Shown here: positions 31,786 to 43,407 of the stretch, in pieces | Numbering within the stretch: position 1 is the first letter of the stretch | Layout: each line of letters starts with the position of its first letter | Assembly: GCA_029945425.1 (NCBI GenBank) | Contig: JAQSDV010000002.1 | Location: 689,960-753,959, forward strand | DNA: 64,000 nt | DNA from: a bacterium | GTDB taxonomy: Bacteria; Pseudomonadota; Alphaproteobacteria; Micavibrionales; UBA2020 | Reading direction: 5' to 3' | The notes under the pieces: generated by a model | What the model was told of the DNA's origin: nothing | The model's input: only the letters and a program-made list of their open reading frames with translations | Databases searched by the model: none | Position numbers and translations under genes: made by a program

Positions 31786-32427
31786 TCAGACCTTGGGCGG
31801 CACGTCTTTAGGTTTTGCGGGAGACGCAGCGGCAGGGGTAGCAGCCTTGTGCTTGTCGTAGTCGGCCTGCAGGTTCGGATAGATCGCACCCAGCAGGCGG
31901 GCATCGAGCAGCGCGCCGTGGCCGTTATCATCGCGTTCCTTGCGGCTGACGCCGTAACGGTCGAGGACTTTATCGAGCGTCGCGGCCTTTTCGCCGAACA
32001 TCTGTTCCGACCAGCGGCGGACGTTGGTCCATTGCGTTTCGGGGACTTCCTTCACGCCGGCTTTCTGGAATTCCATGTTCATCATATTGATGTCGAGCGT
32101 GTAATCATTCGTCGTGCGGCAGGTGATGATGATCTGGTCGTCGCCGATGAAATCGCGGATCTGTTTCGCGAGCTTGTCGAATTTCGGTTCGTCCTTGACC
32201 CGTGCATCGTCGATGCCGTGGATCTTGACCACTTCTTCGGGGATGTGGCGGTCGGGGTTGATATAGACATGCAGCTCGCGTCCGGTGGGTTTCTTGCCCA
32301 CCATTTCCACGATAGCAACCTCAACGACCCGGTGGCCTTCGGAAGTGAAAAGGCCGGTGGATTCCACATCGAGGACGAGCTCGCGCGGGCCCTGCGATTT
32401 TTTGTCGAAAATTTTCAAAATGCTCAT
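31786..32427 (-). CDS. dnaQ: DnaQ-like 3'-5' exonuclease (DEDDh), PolIII epsilon-type
   Basis: A 213-residue exonuclease. ExoI is LVLDVESTGLFT (17-28) with the first Asp and Glu. ExoII is YTLDINMMNMEF with the second Asp. ExoIII is HGALLDARLLGAIY with the His and last Asp, so all five DEDDh residues are present. FKIHGI-type VVKIHGIDD also fits. The end is an Ala/Pro/Lys tail instead of the long DNA polymerase-binding region, though epsilon C-termini vary. The start at the ATG ending at 32427 gives the usual short lead to motif I. It may be the replicative proofreading subunit or a relative. Confidence 0.85.
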   Translation of the reverse strand: MSILKIFDKKSQGPRELVLDVESTGLFTSEGHRVVEVAIVEMVGKKPTGRELHVYINPDRHIPEEVVKIHGIDDARVKDEPKFDKLAKQIRDFIGDDQIIITCRTTNDYTLDINMMNMEFQKAGVKEVPETQWTNVRRWSEQMFGEKAATLDKVLDRYGVSRKERDDNGHGALLDARLLGAIYPNLQADYDKHKAATPAAASPAKPKDVPPKV

Positions 32428-32591
32428 GCCATAAGCAGTACCCCGAAGCCGTGATTCCGTCAATAGGCGGCGCGGGTTCGAATATTACCTCTTTTTTCGG
32501 GGTTAGATATCAATGGCTTGCGAAAGGCGGAACATTTTACTTTTGTAAACCGTTGGTCTTGCATAGCTTTTGGAGACAAGGGAGAACAGCC

Positions 32592-32777
32592 ATGATCGAT
32601 TTCACCTTTTACGATATGGAGTTGGGAACGCAGCTTCACCCCGTGACGCCCCATATGTCCCACACGCCGGTAAACCCCATCGCCTATATGGACGAGGTTG
32701 CTTTCGCCGCGCTGGAACTGGGCTATATCTCCGGCCCGACCCTGAACGTCGCGCATCATGCGGAAACCCGCCATTAA
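32592..32777 (+). CDS. Hypothetical protein, 61 residues
   Basis: A small product with GGGAGAA nine bases before its ATG and a strong terminator 20 nt after its stop, which together favour a real gene. The sequence MIDFTFYDMELG.QLHPVTPHMSHTP and a C-terminal VAHHAETRH (in parts) is rich in His and Met. No signal or membrane segment. Not recognised. A metal-binding role is only a thought. Confidence 0.6.
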   Translation: MIDFTFYDMELGTQLHPVTPHMSHTPVNPIAYMDEVAFAALELGYISGPTLNVAHHAETRH

Positions 32778-32791
32778 GATTTCACGCTGAC

Positions 32792-32827
32792 AAAAAAAAG
32801 CGGCTCCTTGCGGGGCCGCTTTTTTTG
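32792..32827. terminator. Bidirectional rho-independent terminator
   Basis: An A-run, stem AGCGGCTCC / GGGGCCGCT (32799-32820, loop TTGC) and a T-run. It ends the 61-residue gene on plus and the PpiC gene on minus. Confidence 0.93.
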
Positions 32828-32847
32828 TTTATGGCGTGAAGACGCTC

Positions 32848-33825
32848 TTATTCTTTTTTGCCTTCGGCTTCTTTTTCTTCCAGAAGCTGGGCGGCGTTTT
32901 TGGGGCCGTCTTTTTTCGGGGCTTTTTCTTCTTTTTTGTCGTCGTCTTTTTTGTCTTCTGCCTTCTTGTCGCCGTGGGCGGACATGGAGGTTGCGGCTTC
33001 GGCGTTCACGGGCTTGCCGTTTTCGTCAAACAGCTGCACATCGGCCTTGGAACGCAGGTCGACGACAAGCGCCTTCAGCGCCTGTTGCGACAGCATGTTG
33101 CGGATTTCGCCTTCCACCTGCTCGAATTTCGGGACCTGGCGTTCGCGGCGCTCTTCCACCTTGATGACGTGCCAGCCGAGATCGGTTTTCACGGGAGTCT
33201 TGGTGTAGGTGCCGGGCTTCATCTTGAAAACGACATCCGAGATCGGCGGGATCATTTCGTCTTTCAGGAACCAGCCGAGGTCGCCGCCCACTTGCGCGTT
33301 CGGGCCGGAGGAGCGTTTTTTCGCGATGTCCTCGAATTTCTGGCCGTCGTCGAGGTCCTTGATCGCCTGCACGGCTTCTTCTTCGGACGGCACGAGGATA
33401 TGGCGGGCATGCGCCTCGACCTTGCCCTTGTTCTGCTTTTCAAACTTGGCGTAGGCGCCCTTCACCTGTTCCTGTGACACCTTGCTGGTCAGCAGACGTT
33501 CGAAATACATCTGCTTGACCATCTGCGCCTTCAGCACTTCGAGGCGCTTTTTGTAATCGGCGCTTTCGGTGATTTTCGCGGCGGTCGCGGCATCGTCCAG
33601 CAGCTTTTCATTCACGATCTGGTCGACGACCAGCGGAAAGACTTCTTTCTTGTCGACGCCGTTGAGCTTCTGGCCCAGTTCCTTGATCGCGCTGTCGACG
33701 TCTTTTTTGTAAATCTTGGTGCCATTGACGATGGCGACGGTCGTGTCGGCGGCGGCATAAGCGGAAACGCTGCCCATCAGGGCGGCGGCGGCGGCGAGAG
33801 CGATCACCTTGTCACGAAACAGCAT
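32848..33825 (-). CDS. Periplasmic peptidyl-prolyl isomerase, PpiC/parvulin type
   Basis: A 325-residue product; the ATG ending at 33825 has GGAG nine bases upstream and begins a clear signal peptide (MLFRDKVIALAAAAALMG then SVSAYA|A). A SurA-like N-terminal helical region (about 30-130) precedes a parvulin domain at about 140-240 (ARHILVPSEEEAVQAI, GGDLGWFLKDEMIPP, GWHVIKVEERR). The end is a Lys/Asp/Glu-rich tail. It assists folding of outer-membrane or exported proteins. It is divergent from secA, a fitting neighbour since secA feeds the same export route. Confidence 0.9.
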   Translation of the reverse strand: MLFRDKVIALAAAAALMGSVSAYAAADTTVAIVNGTKIYKKDVDSAIKELGQKLNGVDKKEVFPLVVDQIVNEKLLDDAATAAKITESADYKKRLEVLKAQMVKQMYFERLLTSKVSQEQVKGAYAKFEKQNKGKVEAHARHILVPSEEEAVQAIKDLDDGQKFEDIAKKRSSGPNAQVGGDLGWFLKDEMIPPISDVVFKMKPGTYTKTPVKTDLGWHVIKVEERRERQVPKFEQVEGEIRNMLSQQALKALVVDLRSKADVQLFDENGKPVNAEAATSMSAHGDKKAEDKKDDDKKEEKAPKKDGPKNAAQLLEEKEAEGKKE

Positions 33826-33904
33826 AGCGGTATTCTCCATAGGGTTTATTTTACGAAATCCGGCAGAACTGCCCGCCGCGCGGATAACTTTGGTTTCTTA
33901 AGCG

Positions 33905-33933
33905 ATATAATGCCGATTGAGGCGTTAAAGCAA
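33905..33933 (-). promoter_or_regulatory. Promoter of the PpiC gene
   Basis: On the minus strand TTGCTT (33933-33928), a 17-nt spacer and TTATAT (33910-33905) lie 80 nt upstream of the start. Confidence 0.6.
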
Positions 33934-33967
33934 GGGTTTTAGCAAATGTTTTCAGGGGAAAAGGCTT

Positions 33968-33997
33968 GATTGACTTCATATCAATCTGGTTTATATC
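33968..33997 (+). promoter_or_regulatory. Promoter of secA with dyad over the -35
   Basis: TTGACT (33970-33975), a 16-nt spacer and TATATC (33992-33997). GATTGA at 33968-33973 and TCAATC at 33981-33986 form a dyad that covers the -35, a possible repressor site. Confidence 0.6.
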
Positions 33998-34030
33998 TGA
34001 CGGGACATAAATAAGGACAGGCTCAGAAGA

Positions 34031-36736
<2,706 letters not shown>

Positions 36737-36836
36737 TTTTTGGCGGCGTGATTTTTAAGGCAGGGTAAGCCCCCTCCCATCTAACCGAACCTGTGGCATA
36801 TCGCCGGAGGATAACGCGTTTACGGGAGGCAGCCTC

Positions 36837-37961
36837 ATGCGACTTCGCGATTTTATTGCCAACAACAAGGCCCTGATTATCTCCGAGTGGGAGCGTTTTG
36901 CCGCGACGCAGACGCCAGCCGCCGCCCGTATGAGCCGGCTGGCGCTCAAGGATCATATCGTCGGAATACTGACCGAAATTGTCGCCGATATGGACAGCGA
37001 CCAGAGCGCAGCGCAGCAGGAAGCAAAATCAAAGGGCGAAGGTCCGGCTTCGGAGTCAGAGAGCGCCGCGCAGACACATGCCGCAGGCCGCGCGGAAAGC
37101 GGTTTTACGATCGAGCAGCTGACCGCCGAATTCCGCGCCCTGCGCGCCAGCATCATCCGGCTCTGGACGAAAGACCGCGACCTCGCCGACCGCGACGACC
37201 TCAACGACCTGACGCGCTTCAACGAGGCGATCGATCAGGCACTCTCGGAATCGCTGGTGCGCTACAGCGCGGATATCGAGGAAGCGCGCGAGCTGTTCCT
37301 CGGCATTCTCGGACATGACCTGCGCTCCCCCTTGCAGGCGGTCATGGGCGCGGCCGAGGTCATCGCAGGCGAAAACATGCAGAAGCACAACGCGCTGATG
37401 GCGGCGACTATTATTTCGAGCGCCAACAGGATGCAGCATCTGATCACCGACCTTGTGGAGCTGACGCGCGTGCGCCTCGGAGACGGCATCCTCGTCCAGC
37501 CCAAAAATGTGGATGTACTAACGATTTGCGGCGCCGTGCTGAGAGAAATGCGCGCGATCTACCGCGACCGCAGCTTCGTCCTTAATGCACCAAGGCCTGT
37601 TACCATCAAGGGCGATGCGGCGCGGTTCGGGCAGGTCCTCAGCAACCTCGTCGGCAACGCCGTCCAGCATGGCGACGCAATGCAACCGATTACCATCACG
37701 GTCGAGCAATCGGGCGCCGCCACGACCATTGCGGTTCACAACGCGGGCACGCCCATTCCTGCGGAAACGCTGCCCCGAATATTCGACGCTTTCGTGCAGG
37801 GGCTGGAAAAACGCAAGAACAATAGCGGCAATGCCGCCAGCCTCGGGCTCGGTCTTTATATCGCACACCAGATCGTAATCGCGCATGGGGGCGAAATTAC
37901 GGTCTCCTCGGCGGCGGATACGGGGACAACTTTCCTCATTTCGCTGCCTGCTGAAGCCTGA
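36837..37961 (+). CDS. Sensor histidine kinase, cytoplasmic, RsbRD-type N-terminus
   Basis: A 374-residue kinase with no membrane segment. The N-terminal 145 residues are helical and begin like RsbRD N-terminal domains (RDFIANNKALIISEWERFAAT). The dimerisation helix has the phospho-acceptor H160 in FLGILGHDLRSPLQAVMGAA. The ATPase domain shows the N box NLVGNAVQHG, then IFDAFVQGLE and GLGLYIAHQIVIAHGG. No response regulator adjoins; the nearest regulatory gene is an HD-GYP protein 430 nt on. The input signal is unknown. The start has GGGAGG as SD. Confidence 0.9.
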   Translation: MRLRDFIANNKALIISEWERFAATQTPAAARMSRLALKDHIVGILTEIVADMDSDQSAAQQEAKSKGEGPASESESAAQTHAAGRAESGFTIEQLTAEFRALRASIIRLWTKDRDLADRDDLNDLTRFNEAIDQALSESLVRYSADIEEARELFLGILGHDLRSPLQAVMGAAEVIAGENMQKHNALMAATIISSANRMQHLITDLVELTRVRLGDGILVQPKNVDVLTICGAVLREMRAIYRDRSFVLNAPRPVTIKGDAARFGQVLSNLVGNAVQHGDAMQPITITVEQSGAATTIAVHNAGTPIPAETLPRIFDAFVQGLEKRKNNSGNAASLGLGLYIAHQIVIAHGGEITVSSAADTGTTFLISLPAEA

Positions 37962-38391
37962 AATTGCGGAGTAATGCGGCGAGGGCGTAAAGGCGTGATA
38001 ATAAACGCCGGCGGGCGCGCCATTCATGCTATACTCATATCAATAAGAATTCATGTCCTTTGGACGCCATTTTCAAATAGCAATATTCTTATCATCGGCC
38101 TCGCGCATATTGCGGAGGAAATGAGCCATTATAGGTATTTAAATGATTACCGTTACTCTCGCGCAAGATGACACGACCGCAGCAAAAAAGCCTACCGCAG
38201 TTTTTATTCCCCGCCTCCTCTCCTCCGTGGGCAATGACCAGACAAGTTTCAAAGGCAACCAGACCAACCAGGTTATTTCCTTTAACTTCAGCCAGCATTA
38301 AGGCAAAGCCGAATATACGCGCATTTCGCGCGTGACAAGCTTTTTCGCGAGGGGCAGAATGTAAAAAGCCTGCCTTTCGGGAGACCGCGCC
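37962..38391. other. Gene-poor stretch between kinase and HD-GYP genes
   Basis: No gene is supported. A 52-codon frame at 38143-38301 (MITVTLAQDDTTAAKKPTAV at its start) lacks an SD. GGAGG at 38115-38119 sits too close to an ATG at 38121 that opens only 16 codons. A hairpin ACGCGC/GCGCGT at 38317-38333 is followed six bases later by CTTTTT, a weak terminator shape. The last 20 nt contain the HD-GYP SD (GGGAG). Confidence 0.5.
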
Positions 38392-39006
38392 ATGCCGCAT
38401 GACGAAATCACGCTTGCCCTGTACCAGAGCCTTGCCACGCTCGCCGATATCATCACGCTGCGCGAAGCGGGCGCAATGGACCACCAGCGGAACGTGTCGC
38501 AAATCTCGCGCTCCATCGCGCAGCTCATGCGCCTCGACGAAGACACGATCGAGTCGATCCGCATCGCCGGCACGCTGCACGATGTCGGATTCATCCTGAT
38601 CCCGTCCGGCATCCTGACCAAGCCAGACGAGCTGACCGAACAGGAACGCGCCGTCATCCGCCAGCATCCCGTCCATTCCGCCGAAATCATCAAGAACATC
38701 GAATTCCCGTGGCCGGTCGCCGAGATCGTGCTGCAGCACCATGAACGCCTTGACGGCTCCGGCTATCCGCAAGGGCTGAAGGGTAACGACATCCTGCTGG
38801 AGGCGCGCATCCTCGGCGTTGCCGACGTCGTTGAATCCATGCTGTCCCCCCGCCCGTGGCGCAACGCGCTGTCGCAGGAATCGGCGCTTGCGGAAATTCA
38901 GGGATTTAGCGGCACGAAATACGACCCCCTCGTGGTGGAAACCGCGGTCGATCTTTATACGAAACAACGTTACCGCCTCGACCCTGAATATTACGGGCGC
39001 GGCTGA
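38392..39006 (+). CDS. HD-GYP domain protein, cyclic-di-GMP phosphodiesterase-like
   Basis: A stand-alone 204-residue HD-GYP domain. The His-Asp pair is at 63-64 (AGTLHDVGFILIPSGIL), then HPVHSAEIIKNIEFPWP, and the signature HHERLDGSGYPQGLKG at 116-131. All expected metal ligands and the GYP loop are present. Family members hydrolyse cyclic di-GMP to pGpG or GMP. No receiver or sensor domain is attached, so control must come from partners, such as the kinase upstream. The ATG has GGGAG as SD. Confidence 0.9.
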   Translation: MPHDEITLALYQSLATLADIITLREAGAMDHQRNVSQISRSIAQLMRLDEDTIESIRIAGTLHDVGFILIPSGILTKPDELTEQERAVIRQHPVHSAEIIKNIEFPWPVAEIVLQHHERLDGSGYPQGLKGNDILLEARILGVADVVESMLSPRPWRNALSQESALAEIQGFSGTKYDPLVVETAVDLYTKQRYRLDPEYYGRG

Positions 39007-39011
39007 CCCCA

Positions 39012-39740
39012 ATGAAACCGTCCTTCGCGCAGAAACATCCCCTCCTCCGCAATGCTTTGCAGACGCTGCGCAGCAACCCGAAATATTTTATCATCGTGGG
39101 CATGTGCCTTGCGGGGTTCTGGATGTTCGGCAAGCTGGCGTCGGAAGTGCGTGAGGGCGAGAGCGCGGAGATCGACAAGCAGCTATTGCTGATGCTGCGC
39201 AACCCCGCCGACCCGACCGACCCCATCGGCGGCCGCTGGCTGGAGGAAATCATGCGCGACCTGACCGCGCTGGGCGGCGCGTTTGTCGTGACCTCGATTT
39301 CGCTGATCGCGTTTATCTATCTGCTGGTATCAAAACAGACCGCGCGCGGCTGGTATCTGGCGGCATCCGTCGCGACCGGATTTGCGTTCAGCAGCCTGAT
39401 GAAATACGGCTTCGACCGACCGCGCCCCGACCTCGTGCCGCACGGTTCCATCGTCTATACCTCCAGCTTCCCCAGCGGTCATTCGCTGATGAGCGCGCTT
39501 GCCTATCTGACGCTCGCGGTGTTGTTGGCGGAGGCGCAAACCCGCACGAGCATGAAAATCTATTTCATGGTCGTCGCCATTCTCATCACCATGCTGACGG
39601 GTATCTCCCGCGTTTACCTCGGCGTGCATTGGCCGAGCGACGTGCTGGCCGGATGGCTGGGTGGCGCGTCATGGGCAATGATGATCTGGCTGATCTGGAC
39701 GCGCATCCTGCACACGCGCGGCAAAAAGCCGCCGAAATAG
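39012..39740 (+). CDS. PAP2 family phosphatase, membrane-bound
   Basis: A 242-residue, six-helix phosphatase. The three active-site motifs are KYGFDRPRP at 131-139 (KX6RP), PSGH at 154-157 and SRVYLGVH at 199-206 (SRX5H). Helices lie near 25-41, 88-107, 114-130, 160-175, 183-199 and 212-230. Family members remove phosphate from lipid phosphates such as undecaprenyl pyrophosphate or phosphatidate at the outer face of the membrane. The start is 5 nt after the HD-GYP stop, so they share a transcript. Confidence 0.92.
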   Translation: MKPSFAQKHPLLRNALQTLRSNPKYFIIVGMCLAGFWMFGKLASEVREGESAEIDKQLLLMLRNPADPTDPIGGRWLEEIMRDLTALGGAFVVTSISLIAFIYLLVSKQTARGWYLAASVATGFAFSSLMKYGFDRPRPDLVPHGSIVYTSSFPSGHSLMSALAYLTLAVLLAEAQTRTSMKIYFMVVAILITMLTGISRVYLGVHWPSDVLAGWLGGASWAMMIWLIWTRILHTRGKKPPK

Positions 39741-39785
39741 CGAACCTGAGCCTTTAGTCATTGAATTTGCTGGGTTAAAAGTTAA

Positions 39786-39813
39786 TTGCATAATCCGGCG
39801 TGCATGCTATCCT
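39786..39813 (+). promoter_or_regulatory. Promoter with TATCCT -10
   Basis: TTGCAT (39786-39791), 16 nt and TATCCT (39808-39813), upstream of the S51 peptidase start at 39845. Confidence 0.5.
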
Positions 39814-39844
39814 CCTCGCACAATCACATTCACGAGGTTTTCGC

Positions 39845-40681
39845 ATGTCCGACCTGACCAAGGATTTCGGTGCTTCCGCGCCCAAGGCAAAAGCAGAGCC
39901 GAACCGCGACAATATCAACCTGCTGCTGCTGTCGAACGGCGCGCTGGCGCAGAAGCGGAACGAAACCATTCAGGAATTGTTCGGCGCTTCGCCTGAAAAT
40001 CCCAAGACCATTATGTATGTCGCCTATGCGCTGGGCGATCAGGACGCGGCGCTCGCCCGCACGAAAGCATGGATGGAGCCGCTGGGCATCAACGTCATTT
40101 CGGCGCACAACCAGGCCGACCCCGTGGCCGCGCTGGCGAAGGTCGACGGCGTGTTCGTGACAGGCGGCAACACCTTCCGCCTGCTGGACAAGCTGCAAAA
40201 GACGGGCCTGCTGGAGGCGATCCGCGACCGCGCGTTTGAAGGCTTCCCCTATATGGGCGCAAGCGCCGGCATCAACGTGACCGGCCTGACCATCATGACC
40301 ACCAACGACATGCCGATCGTGCAGCCGCGCGACATGAACGCGATGGGCCTCGTGCCGTTCCAGATCAACCCGCATTATGTGGACGGTAAATTCTATTACG
40401 AGGAAGACGGCAAGGTCATCCCCTATGCCGGTGAAAGCCGCGCCGACCGCCTGAACCAGTACCACGAAGAAAACAGCACGCCCATTATCGGCGTGCGCGA
40501 AGGCTCCGCGCTCCGCGTGCGGGGCAATACTGTCGAACTGCTGGGCGGCAAGCCCGCGCATGTTTTCGAACAGGGCAAGCCGAACGCGATTACGACGGAA
40601 GACAGCGTGCTGACCGCATTTATGACACCTGCCAAGCCCGCCCGCCCAACAGCAGCCGCGCCCAAGCCGCCGAAACCCTGA
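39845..40681 (+). CDS. Peptidase S51, dipeptidase E-like
   Basis: A 278-residue product of the PepE/cyanophycinase family. LLLLSNGALAQKR near 26-38, VDGVFVTGGNTFRLL (100-114) and the nucleophile elbow GASAGINV with S140 are typical of alpha-aspartyl dipeptidase, as is FQINPHYVDGKF with the likely catalytic His. The N-terminal 22 residues and the C-terminal tail (PARPTAAAPKPPKP) go beyond the usual 230-residue enzyme. It hydrolyses Asp-X dipeptides in known members. No strong SD besides GAGG 9 bases upstream. Confidence 0.88.
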   Translation: MSDLTKDFGASAPKAKAEPNRDNINLLLLSNGALAQKRNETIQELFGASPENPKTIMYVAYALGDQDAALARTKAWMEPLGINVISAHNQADPVAALAKVDGVFVTGGNTFRLLDKLQKTGLLEAIRDRAFEGFPYMGASAGINVTGLTIMTTNDMPIVQPRDMNAMGLVPFQINPHYVDGKFYYEEDGKVIPYAGESRADRLNQYHEENSTPIIGVREGSALRVRGNTVELLGGKPAHVFEQGKPNAITTEDSVLTAFMTPAKPARPTAAAPKPPKP

Positions 40682-40752
40682 TTTGCCCCGCGACAAAACC
40701 GCGCCCCCATACTAGAATCCGTGACAGGTTCTTTTAACGGGCAGGTTTTTTC

Positions 40753-41598
40753 ATGAATAAATTCTCTCTTCTCGCCGTCGTTTCCATCGCAGCCATGCTG
40801 TCGGGATGCGTGGCGCAGCCGAAACACGCGCGTGTCGACCAGCTCGACACGCAAGCCAAGATCGACGAGATGGTGCGCAAGGCGGAGGCCGGAGACGTTG
40901 AAGCGCAGGTGCAGGCCTGCTCCGCCTCGACAGATGGCAAGCTTTACAAACCCGCAGACGGCGGCGACGGCTGGTGCGAAAAATCGGCGGCGCATGGCAG
41001 CATCCATGCGATGTCGGAAATGAGCGCGCGCTATGACATCGGTTATAACCGCCCGGTCGATTACAAAAAGGCGCTGTACTGGCTGACGCGCGCCGGCAAC
41101 GCGCCGGTAAGAAAAGACGAGCTGATGGACGAGGTCGTCGCGACACAAGTCTACGAAAAGCTGGCCGAGGTTTACGAATTCGGCATGATGGGCGCCATGC
41201 CCAACCAGAAAATCGCCGCGAAATGGCGGTTGAAGGCGGCGAAAAGCTTTGACCCCACATCCTTCGTCCCGCTTGCCCGCATGTATGAATCCGGCACGGG
41301 CGTGAAGCAGGATTACAAGCAGGCCGCAGTCTGGTACCGCAACGCCGGCCGGATCGGCTACTGGGACGGCGCGCATGGCCTTGCGCTCCTTTACCTCAAA
41401 GGGCTGGGGATGCCGCGCGACATGGTGGAAGCCTATTACTGGGAAACCCTGTCCTTCCGCCTGCGCGGGAAGAACGATGCCCTGCCCGCCGATGGCATCT
41501 ATATCGACTTGATTGCAAGCGACGTCCTGACGCCCGACCAGCTGGTTGACGTCGAAGAGCGCGTGAGCAACTGGAAGCCCGATTATTCAGGTTTTTGA
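40753..41598 (+). CDS. Sel1-repeat lipoprotein, copy 1
   Basis: A 281-residue lipoprotein. The signal peptide ends in the lipobox LSGC with Cys19. About six Sel1-like helical repeats follow, such as AGDVEAQVQACSAS, VYEKLAEVYEFGMMG, TSFVPLARMYESGTGVKQDYKQA and GAHGLALLYLKGLGMPRD. Such repeats scaffold protein complexes in the periplasm. GDGWCEKSAAHGS in the N-terminal part is shared with the next gene, its tandem paralogue. Plus-strand run 40753-43404 has short gaps, consistent with one transcript. Confidence 0.87.
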   Translation: MNKFSLLAVVSIAAMLSGCVAQPKHARVDQLDTQAKIDEMVRKAEAGDVEAQVQACSASTDGKLYKPADGGDGWCEKSAAHGSIHAMSEMSARYDIGYNRPVDYKKALYWLTRAGNAPVRKDELMDEVVATQVYEKLAEVYEFGMMGAMPNQKIAAKWRLKAAKSFDPTSFVPLARMYESGTGVKQDYKQAAVWYRNAGRIGYWDGAHGLALLYLKGLGMPRDMVEAYYWETLSFRLRGKNDALPADGIYIDLIASDVLTPDQLVDVEERVSNWKPDYSGF

Positions 41599-41631
41599 CA
41601 CGCAACGCCAATTTCATCAGGAGTTTCGATC

Positions 41632-42492
41632 ATGAAAAAAACTTTCACGCTTCCCGCAATCGCCCTCGCCTGCCTGCTGAGTGCCTGCGCGGTTCAGCCG
41701 AAGACCACGACTTCGGCGCAGACGACAACAGAGGCCGCAAACTACGACCCGCTCGACACGCCCGAGGCAGTGGCGGAGATGCTGCGGAAGGCAGAGGCGG
41801 GCGATATGGAGGCCCAAGTTTCGGCCTGCGCCTTCGGCCTGACGAGCAGCGCGCATTACCATCCCGCCGATGGCGGCGACAGCTGGTGCGAAAAAGCGGC
41901 GGATCGCGGCAATATCTACGCGATGGTCGATATGAGTTCACGCTATGACATGGCGCTGGAGCGCGCGCCCGACCCCGCCAAGGCGCTCTACTGGATCAAA
42001 CGCGCGGCCACGACAACGCCCGATGAAAAGGACATCCATGCGCCGGAGGCCTATGCCTCGCTGGCCGACGCCTATGAATACGGGTTGATGACATTGAAGC
42101 CCGATGCGCGTCAGGCGGTGAAATGGTACACCAAGGCTGCGGAGGCCGGAAATTCCAACGCATATTTGCCCCTTGCCCGCCTGCATGAAAGCGGCATCGG
42201 CACGCGGCAGGATTTCAAGGCGGCGGCGAAATGGTACACCAAATCCGCTGAATTCGGCTTGGCCGACGGGCAATGCGCGCTGGCGCGTTTGTACCTGAAG
42301 GGACAGGGCGTCGCGCGCGATCCCGCAAAGGCATATTACTGGGACACCGTCGCCGCGCTCACGAACAGGAAATACGAAAGAAACGACATCTGCACCCCCG
42401 GCGCGTCATGGATGGTCATGCAACAATTCCTGACCGACGAACAACGGGCGAAAATCGACAAAGAAGCGGCGGCGCGCGTGGCACAACCGTAA
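41632..42492 (+). CDS. Sel1-repeat lipoprotein, copy 2
   Basis: A 286-residue paralogue of the preceding gene, with lipobox LSAC at 16-19. The shared order of blocks includes AEAGDMEAQVSACAFG, ADGGDSWCEKAADRGN, YEYGLM, LPLARLHESGIGTRQDFKAAAKWY and LYLKGQGVARDPAKAYYWDT. The N-terminal linker (TTTSAQTTTEAANY) differs from copy 1. The ATG has GGAG 9-12 bases upstream and lies 33 nt after copy 1. Tandem duplication followed by divergence is the simplest history. Confidence 0.87.
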   Translation: MKKTFTLPAIALACLLSACAVQPKTTTSAQTTTEAANYDPLDTPEAVAEMLRKAEAGDMEAQVSACAFGLTSSAHYHPADGGDSWCEKAADRGNIYAMVDMSSRYDMALERAPDPAKALYWIKRAATTTPDEKDIHAPEAYASLADAYEYGLMTLKPDARQAVKWYTKAAEAGNSNAYLPLARLHESGIGTRQDFKAAAKWYTKSAEFGLADGQCALARLYLKGQGVARDPAKAYYWDTVAALTNRKYERNDICTPGASWMVMQQFLTDEQRAKIDKEAAARVAQP

Positions 42493-42507
42493 ACCAAGGG
42501 CAGGGAA

Positions 42508-43404
42508 ATGGCGCAGAAAAAAGACAGCCCGATTATTTTTTACGGATTGATGTTTGTGATGATCATGATTGCGATCCGCAGCATCATGATTTTGGCGCCA
42601 CAGCACCTGACCCTGCCCGCCACCGTCGCGCGCGCGACCGAAAAGCCGTTGCGCCACAAATCGCAGCTGAGGCTGCTGACCTATAACGTGCTGGTGCATG
42701 ACATCGAAACCGAAGCGCGCGCCAAGGCGCTGATGCAAATCATGCAAGACAGCGATGCCGACATCATTACCGTGCAGGAAGCGGCTGTCTGGTTTACGGA
42801 CGCCTTGCGCGGAAGCGACTGGGCGCGCCGTTACGACCGCACGCCGCAGCAGGCGTCGTCCTGCGCGGGGCAGATGATCCTGTCGAAATTTCCGGTCACG
42901 CAGTCGGATTGCATGCCGCTGGTGGGAAGGCAGGGCCGCCTTGCCCTGATCACCACCGTGCAGACGCCGGACGGGCCGCTGCATATCGGAACGTCGCATC
43001 TTGAAAGTCCCTTGGTGGATGCCTATACCCGCATGGAGCAGCTGGCGGAAATTTCCGCCAAACTGGGCGATACCGGTGACGCCATCATCGCGGGTGATTT
43101 CAATTTCGGCGATGAAGGGCCGGAGACGATGTCGCTGCCCAAAGATTACAAAGATTTCTGGACGACCTTGCGCAAGGGCGAAACCGGTTACACCTGGGAT
43201 AACGAGCGCAGCGACATGGCGCGACTGAGCCGAGAGCGTTTCCCCGGCGAAGAAAGCCGCCGCCTCGACTGGATATTATTGCGCTCCGATAAATGGCAGC
43301 CGTCGAAAGTGCAGTTGGCGGGCGACGAGCCGATCAAGCCGGGCGACAAATCGCTGTTCCCCTCCGACCATTTCGGCGTTCTGGGCGTCGCGACGCGCAA
43401 GTGA
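42508..43404 (+). CDS. Membrane-anchored endonuclease/exonuclease/phosphatase family protein
   Basis: A 298-residue product. An N-terminal anchor at about 9-31 (PIIFYGLMFVMIMIAIRSIM) puts the catalytic domain outside the inner membrane. EEP motifs in order: LLTYNVLVHD, TVQEAAVWF with the metal Glu, IGTSHLES, IIAGDFNFGD, RLDWILLRS and SDHFGVLG. It resembles proteins of the sphingomyelinase/DNase-like group. The substrate, nucleic acid, lipid or phosphate ester, cannot be told. It follows the Sel1 lipoprotein by 15 nt. Confidence 0.85.
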   Translation: MAQKKDSPIIFYGLMFVMIMIAIRSIMILAPQHLTLPATVARATEKPLRHKSQLRLLTYNVLVHDIETEARAKALMQIMQDSDADIITVQEAAVWFTDALRGSDWARRYDRTPQQASSCAGQMILSKFPVTQSDCMPLVGRQGRLALITTVQTPDGPLHIGTSHLESPLVDAYTRMEQLAEISAKLGDTGDAIIAGDFNFGDEGPETMSLPKDYKDFWTTLRKGETGYTWDNERSDMARLSRERFPGEESRRLDWILLRSDKWQPSKVQLAGDEPIKPGDKSLFPSDHFGVLGVATRK

Positions 43405-43407
43405 TAT

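Noticed and set aside
38143..38301. A 52-codon frame between the kinase and HD-GYP genes
   Set aside because: No SD at proper distance and no recognisable sequence; left as part of the gap.
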